NCBI RefSeq assembly: GCF_026151205.1 | Contig: NC_087083.1 | Span: 7,790,460-7,854,459, forward strand | Source: Bolinopsis microptera | Lineage: Eukaryota; Ctenophora; Tentaculata; Lobata; Bolinopsidae | DNA length: 64,000 nt | Reading direction: 5' to 3' | Part shown: positions 28,901 to 37,900 of the stretch, one piece after another | Position numbering within the stretch: the first letter of the stretch is position 1 | Layout: every line of letters begins with the position of its first letter | Program-made: the position numbers and the translations under genes | Notes under the pieces: generated by a model | The model's input: only the letters and a program-made list of their open reading frames with translations | The model's database searches: none | Told to the model about the DNA's origin: nothing

Positions 28901-31900
28901 ATTATTTAATACCTTAATTAGTTAATTATTTAATACCTTAATTAGTTAATTGACCTGATCCTCAGAGTGGTGAAATGACCGAAGTAAGCAGTTATCAGGT
29001 GTTGTGTTGTTTTAATGTCATGTGATAATGTCTATACTCTACTGCAGTCGTATTATTAAACAGCGCATGTGTAAAACTGTAAACTATTAACGTATTCTAC
29101 AAGATTCGGGACTTCCTCACCATTACATACATACAATATACATGTTACCATGGTAACCTTACCATTAGCCGACGTGAATTCAAGACGTTTTGTCGGTGAT
29201 TTCCAATGTAATCTCCATATTTTCTGTCTTGTATCATGAATCATGATATTTATCAAACCATTTGGTTCGTTGTTACTTGAATTTCACATCAACACATTTG
29301 CATTTGTTTAATTATTTTTAATCGCCTTTGAATAATATAAACTGTCATTCATAAGTAAACATAATTAACTAGGATATTTTCAGCGACCGGCTGTACCTAA
29401 ACCAGATGAAAGTAAAGGTAAATCCTTATTTCCTTGTTTATAAAACTTATTTCAGTCAGTATTTTAATCGTATTTTAAATACTTAAGATTTCAATATTAT
29501 ATGTATCATTTTAGCACATGTATTTGTCTGACAATATATCCTTCTCACAGATCCACTACATACACCAAACCTGGCGAGTGCGTCTAATCACACCTTGTCT
29601 AGTCACACCTTGTCTAATCACACCTTGTCTAGTCACACCTTGTCTAATCACATGTCACTAGAGAATAACACAGATAAGCTGGTAACTAGTAGTGTAACTA
29701 TGGTAACAGATAAGCTGATATTGGGGCACCTAGATTGGAACTTATCACAAACTTGGCTCAAATATCTGGGTAAAGATTCATCATTTTAAATTTGGCATTT
29801 CATCAATTTATTAAATAACACATATTTTGTCTTCATTTCCCATAAAGGCTATTTCCCATCATCACTAATTTCCACATACGTCATTCATGGTCCTGAAATC
29901 TGAAAAATTGATACTTTTTCAAAATCTCTCACACGTTTGATTTTATCAAGAAAAAGTAAATATTATTAACAAGGAAATATCAGTGTCAGAAGCGGAGTAG
30001 TGTAACTATGGTAACTAGTAGTGTAACTATGGTAAATATGATTAACAAGGAAATATCAGTTTCAGAAGCGGAGCTGACGGACGAAGAGGGAGTTCTCCCG
30101 TTCAGAAGAAACAAGACAATGGCTGCTCCTCCTCGGTCTAAACGTTCTCAAAATCACACTTCATCTAGGTATAGATAATTAATTATCTTATTAGTTAAAT
30201 ATTTTAGATTACCTCTAATCCTCCTTTATCGATATCAACTAAATTAGACCTCCATTATTTTATATCCACTAAAACCAACTTTCTCGTTCACTTTGTGTAC
30301 TTCGTTAACTGATGATATATTTTCACTTTAGCTTTGTTAACACACAATACACTTTCTCTTTCAGTTTAGAGACAGGAGATTTTCGCTTTGTTAACACACA
30401 ATACACTTTCTCTTTCAGTTTAGAGACAGGAGATTTTCGCTTTGTTAACACACAATACACTTTCTCTTTCAGTTTAGAGACAGGAGACTTTCGCTTTGTT
30501 AACACACAATACACTTTCTCTTTCAGTTTAGAGACAAGCCTTTCGCTTTGTTAACACACAATACACTTTCTCTTTCAGTTTAGAGACAGGAGACTTTCGC
30601 TTTGTTAACACACAATACACTTTCTCTTTCAGTTTAGAGACAGGAGACTTTCGCTTTGTTAACACACAATACACTTTCTCTTTCAGTTTAGAGACAGGAG
30701 ATTTTCGCTTTGTTAACACGCAATATACTTTCTCTTTCAGTTTAGAGACAGGAGACTTTCGCTTTGACAACACACAATACACTTTCTCTTTCAGTTTAGA
30801 GACAGGAGACTTTCGCTTTGATAACACACGATACACTTTCTCTTTCAGTTTAGAGACAGGAGACTTTCGCTTTGACAACACACAATACACTTTCTCTTTC
30901 AGTTTAGAGACAGGAGACTTTCGCTTTGATAACACACGATACACTTTCTCTTTCAGTTTAGAGACAGGAGACTTTCGCTTTGTTAACACACACTTTCTCT
31001 TTCAGTTTAGAGACAGGAGACAAGCCTACAGATCAGATAGAGCGAATGTTATTACACACATTAAACACTCTCACACAACAGCTGAAGAGTAAAATAGACA
31101 AATCTGCAGTATATTCACTGTAAGTAACTATGGTAACTAGTAGTGTAACTATGGTAACTATGATTAACAAATCTGCAGTTTATTCACTGTAAGTTGTTAT
31201 GTGTTTTAAATACTCACTCTTATTGAATACCCTCACAATGGTCACGTGACGAGTTTCTTCATTTGAGGGTAATATTTTAGATTAGTAGATTTCTATTGAA
31301 TCCTTACAAACCCTCCTAGACACATAAAGGAAGAGTTAGACTCGCTAGCAGGAAATAACGCCCCGGAAGACTTCGCTCCTAACTCCATGACCGGGCCTCC
31401 CCCTCCTGGTTCTGACAACAACGCTATACCTGACTCAGTTAGTTACATCATTATCCTGCCCTCTTTTTTATTGTGCTGCAATTTGTTCAACTTTAATTTA
31501 TTATAACTTTTTCAAGAAGTACTCCTTCGTTTCCACTCACCGCTATACTATGATAATTCATACGACTGATTTTGATACAAACTTCTATATTTTGACTTTT
31601 ACTTAAATTTTTTAAAGGAAAGCTCATTGACTGACTTGGTAACTGAAAAACTGACTGAGAATACTAAATCTGAGTTGATAGCTGAGGGACTGACAGATAC
31701 TGACCAACTGACTGACCGTAAAACTGAGCAAATAATCCTACATTTTGCGGAAGTATTGTGTCCAGGAGTATGTTCTCCAGACGATACAGACAGATCCATA
31801 TCCCCCTACATGAGGCAATCTCCCTCGTTAAACTTAACACGTGACGTCACCACACCACGTGACGTCACCACACCACGTGACGTCATCACACCACGTGACG

Positions 31901-34900
31901 TCACCACACCACGTGACGTCACCACACCCCCTGTCTCGTCTCCAAACCCCGACATTCTCCCCAAGTACAGGACTCTTCCTCCTCGCCTGCGCAGTCCAGG
32001 AGTAAAGAAACGTGAGATGAAGATAAAGATAACGAGGAGAGTGAACAAGAGAGAGCCCACAAACTCCCTGCCCCGCTCAGTCAAACTGACGGAGTTTGCG
32101 GACCAGAATCCGGAGGTGATGGACAAACTCCGGGACATGGCATTCCCGGAAATGATCATGGAGCACACAAACGTGACAGTTAGACCTAGAAAGAGGAAAT
32201 CCCGGTCTAAACGGGGGAAGACGGCTCCCAGAGACCGGAGGAATAATGCTCCGGTCAGTCACGTGACCATGGTAACGGTCAGTCCACATGTTATAGAACC
32301 AGGATCTCTTGAGAAGGGGAGAGTTAGTGATTCTACTTTGGAGGCGGACAGTATACCATATCTCCATCATGATGAGGTAGAGTTACTCTCTCCTTCTTCT
32401 CTCACGCACGTCACCCCTCCTCCCTGTCACGTGACGTCACCAGGACAAGTGACGTCACCAGGATTTCTGCTCAACAAATACTACGAAATATTTGGAACCG
32501 AACTCCCGGCCAACTCCTCAGACAGTTGCCTGGAATACAAGGCCGGTATCTGTGATAAAAAGACACGTGACGTCACACCACGTGACGTCACATCGCCATG
32601 TGACGTCACTAGAGACAAGTGTTCACGTAAGAGCAAACTGACTGAGCAGTATATAGATGAGTTGGGGGGTTCTGTTAGCTGCGATCAGTGGATAAGTTGG
32701 GTCCTGTGTACTCACTACGATCTGGAGTGGGGAGCCGTGCAGGGACTGGCTCACCAGCTCCTTACAATTAATCCTAAATTTGCTGAGGTGAAAAACTAGA
32801 GTTCCTAATTCACTTATTGACTGATTGACTAAGATTAGTTACTTCTACTTGACTAACGATTCACTAAATTAGTTCTTTATAATTACTTAATGTAATGATA
32901 CTTTATATTTTACATCTTTATTTCTTCCTAGGAAATAACTGAAGCTCTGAAGAATTTGCGGTTCTTAGAAAGGAAACTGACGGAAATAGAAGAAAACTTA
33001 GTTCACGTTAGGAACGAGACCATACCTACGGTAAGAAAATTCTAGATTTTTTAATCAATAAATTAGTCAATTAGATAATAGTTCCAATTAAAAGTATTAT
33101 TTTTATGTATACTTTACCTCTCTCTTTACTTTTTCAATTAACTAACTAATGGTTTTCCCAGCTGGCGAAAAAAGGGATGGAGAAACCTAAGAAGAAAAAG
33201 AAAGGTAAATAAAATTATTTATAATAATGTGTTAAATATCTGTATAGTCTAAAGGCGTGATTAAAATAGCTTCAAACTTTCTTGAAAAGGTTCAAACGTG
33301 TTAAATTGGATCTCTGAAAGAAACTTTTAGCAAAAAAGATATGAAACAAAATCCTGCAAAGATAAAATCCATCAAGTTTTTGAAACAATTTTCTCACTCG
33401 TATGGTGGCTGATAAATTAGCTTTTAAACGCTGACCCGTAACAAATGTTGCTGACAAACTCTGTTTAATTAGTTTACAAAGTGTGCTGTGATTCCTTATG
33501 TAACCTAGTAACTCAAGTAACTATTTCATGACTAGTAATGCAGTGACTACTTGGTGACTAATAATGTAGTAACTATTTCATGACTAGAAATGCAGTGACT
33601 ACTTGGTGACTAATAATGTAGTAACTATTTCATGACTAGAAATGTAGTGACTACTTGGTGACTAATAATGTAGTGACTATTTCATGACTAGTAATGCAGT
33701 GACTACTTGGTGACTAATAATGTAGTAACTATTTCATGACTAGAAATGTAGTGACTACTTGGTGACTAATAATGTAGTGACTATTTCATGACTAGTAATG
33801 CAGTGACTACTTGGTGACTAATAATGTAGTGACTATTTCATGACTAGTAATGCAGTGACTACTTGGTGACTAATAATGTAGTGACTATTTCATGACTAGA
33901 AATGTAGTGATTACTTGATGACTAGTAATATAGTGACTACTTCATGATTTTTAATGTAGTGACTATTTCGTGATTTTAAATCAAAATGTCCGACTAAGAG
34001 CTGCAACCCAAAAGTAAACAAATTATTTATTTTCGGTTAAAAATAAATAACATACTTAAATATAAATAACATACTTAGCTATAAGTAACATACTTAGCTA
34101 TAAATAACATACTTAGCTATAAATAACATACTTAGCTATAAATAACATACTTAGCTATAAGTGGAATGATAATCATGGATAATGATAAAATTACTTTGAT
34201 TTAATTGTTAAGCGGGTCTTTATTTGCACCAACGATTCATTGTATCGATAACGAACGTGACATCACGTTATGTGTAACATGACGTCACGTTATGTGTAAC
34301 GCGTGATAACGTCGTGAGACTGTGTTTGATTTAAGAAAAGTTTCATTGCTTCTGAAGTAGCTATCAGTTCGCCGGTCATTGTTGGGTATAATACTCAAAT
34401 GTTTTATTGTGTTCATTTTAGGTGCACTATAACGCAGTACTACTACAGTGTACAGGGGTAGGTGAGGTGTGAGATAGGCATGTGTATTTATTAAATAGTA
34501 TCAGTTATACTATTAAGTAAATAGTATTTATTATACTACTTAATTGATAGTATTATTTATGCTATTTATACACATTTAATGAGCACGATTCTATTGAATA
34601 GATTATTTAATGCTTGCACTGCACAACAAATTAGTGATTACTTCCCTAGTTTCAAAATTTTATTACTGATATGTCGATTAACAAATTAATTAATTGAAAT
34701 TAACATTTGATTAATCAAATATTTGAAATAAAGTGACTTAATCTGATTGTTTAGTTCCTAGGGAAGCTGAGAGTTCGGTTTAACCTCCCACTTAAAGCTT
34801 TTGTCAGTCCCTTGTAAAGGTAGAACCTTAGTGAGAGTATCCGTTATGTTTATTTTGGGTACTGTCATTTTTTATCTTGTAATTTTCTTACCATGTGATT

Positions 34901-37900
34901 TTCGTAAATTATAAACTCCTGTTTTATTTGGGTCGTGAAGCTTTGTCGTGTTTAATTTATGTTTAATTTATACCGTTCCTTGCACGAGACCTTATACTGT
35001 AAAATAAAATATACGGTAAATATATTAGTTATAATATAAAAAGTTTTGTGTGATTACTTGCACGTGATGTTAAATCAATATTCTGCTGAGATTCATTCTG
35101 AAAATCTATCAAAGTTTCTTTATCTAATACTATATTAATACTGTTATATGATACTATCTTACTATCTTAATACTGTTGCAACGCTCCAATACACCCACTT
35201 TACTTCCATTAAAACAAGTTGTCTTTCCTAACAAGCTGTGATGCTCTAAACACTAAAATCTTTCCTAATCTTACTAAGTTTGGGTTTAGATTAGTCATTA
35301 ATATGATCATTTTTATTGAAGCACTCTCGAGACATCTTTTTAACCTTTATACCTTTATTATAACGATTACATGTAATTTAAATGTTTGTTAAAAGCATTG
35401 TATTTCCAAAGCACTGTAGACCCTGGTCATTAGGAAATGTTTCTAATGACCAGGGTCTGTAACCGGTTTTCACTAGGTCATTAGCTACTGCATAGCAATG
35501 ATATAGGGGTGTCGATAATGGAACGCAGTTTTAAATCATAAGGGTGCCGATCATAGAGTGAAATTTAAAATAATCATTTAAATCACACGTACTGAAGTAC
35601 TGAAGTACTGATTACTCACACGTACTGATTTACGTGACTCAGTAAAGAGGCTCATAAATACAGCTCCTTCATAAATACAGCTCTAATATCTCCCACGTAG
35701 TTTCAACAATTAAAATATCATTTTCTCAATATAACCCGACAACATATTCTTATGTTTGGCCTTTAATTTACAATTGATCAAACAACAAAAGCTATTGTGA
35801 GCGCTAATCGGCTAATGATTCATCCCGCTTTGCTATAATGTAGTATTATAATGTAGTATAGCATGATTTGTTAGAAAGATCTAGTCAAAAAGCCGATCAA
35901 CATTAAGTTGAGAAATCATTGCATTCATTACCGCTGAATTCTAGCAAAGCATTTTATTCGCGATGAACGTGCAAACCTAACATGCGACATATTGCACGTG
36001 CAAACCTAACATGCGACATATTGCACGTGCAAACCTAACATGCGACATTTTGCACGTGCAAACCTAACATGCGACATATTGCACGTGCAAACCTAACATG
36101 CGCCACGTGTTTTATGCGCTGCTTGTAAGTTGTACAGTGTACACTGTTGAAGGTGCAATGTGTGCTGTATGTAGATTGTAGAAACTGTTGCACGTGTATA
36201 ACACGTGTATAACACGTGTATAACACGTGATAAGACGTGTATAACGACACCCCTATATCTTGCAGGGGCAGGAAGCGTATTGGGGTGCCTTACTCCGCGG
36301 AATCCCACGCCGGTAGATGACTGAGAGATTACGTGACTGTTAAATCACGCGTTACACATAACGTGACGTCACGTTCGTAGACAGAGAGTTCACGTGACGT
36401 AACAGAATAATCAGAACATGGGGTTAGGGGCTGGGAAGTCTTTAGTCAAACTGTCTTACTTGAACTGATGTGGTTGTGTTTATTGCATGTGTGTGGGTAT
36501 GTAACTGTAACATTGTACTATGTATATACTATATAGTATTAGTAATTATGTTAGATTTGTTGTTGTTTGTTGGAATGGAGGGTTAACTGAACAAGTGGAG
36601 ACTTACTTAATCAGTTACGGGTAATTAGGTGTAATTACGGGTAATTAGGTGTAATTATGTGTAATTACAGGTAATTAGGTGTAATTAACACTGGAAATAC
36701 TACATATATAATACTAGTACTACTTATCATCTCCACTGCTAGTTAATTAACCCTTGATTCTGGAAATGACATGGAACTGTTTTTAGTCGCGGGTTAAGTT
36801 TAATGTATTGAATTTTGTTGTGATAAGATAATTTAACATGTAGATAATTGTAATTTCAATATTTCATGTTCTTGTTCACGAACCTAAAAACTGGTTTGCC
36901 GGGCCTGCCCCGGAACTTTAACACACGTTGACAATTTATTAATTTAGTTGCTCGCAGTTTCGTTAAAGTCAGGTTGTTAAGTAACACTAGCAGATTCGTT
37001 AAAGTCAGGTTGTTAAGCAACACTAGCTGTCACGTCTCTCAAAAAGTTGTTTTGAATTAGTGCGCTTACTATTTAATTGTGCGAATAATTTTATTTTTGA
37101 AGATATAATTGAAAAAGTTCTTTTTGTTGATTACACCTGAATAAATACTTAAGGGATGCTATGATGTTTTTAATTTTTCAATCGGATGATTTTTGTTTTT
37201 GGATTGGATGTGAGATGAATAGTGAAAATAGTGACTATGGTAACTAGTAGTGTAACTATGGTAACTATTGGATGTGAGATGAATAGTGACAATAGTGACT
37301 TGTTTATCCGATATTGTGGAGCTTTGAAATAGAAGTTAGCATTTGTAAACTTATATTTAATTCTAAGTGAAATTTGCCTTTTGATTTTTGTACGTCGCTG
37401 TATGCTAAGATGTTGATACTTCATCAAGATCATTTCATGGCCTCATTTTTTTACTCGTTAATCAGTGAAGCATATTTTTGATTTTCCAACTTTCGTCGTT
37501 TGGGAGAATCTAAATAGGACATGTACAAAGAGATAATAAGTGTTTAACGAAATATTTCACCTTCAATTGCGTTCACACTAATTTTTATTTCATAATGATT
37601 AGAATATTTTTATTGGAGGGCTTCAGTACACGTCCGCCGGGTGGAGAGCAATCTCTATAAAAAACTGTGGGAAACATTTTGAGTTAAGCAATTATTTTGA
37701 TGTTGAAAATTTGCTGGATGATGACTTACTGACTTAAGTCGGCTTCTTGGTCCGAGCAACTACAATTCCTCGCCACACGTCGCGGTCAAGCATAACAGAT
37801 CTTATCTCTTCAACACAGGAAAGGCTGGTGTCCTTCTTTAGCATGTCCAGAAACGTAAGGTGGGGCCTCCCCGGTCTCCTGTATCCATGCTGAGGGTCCC

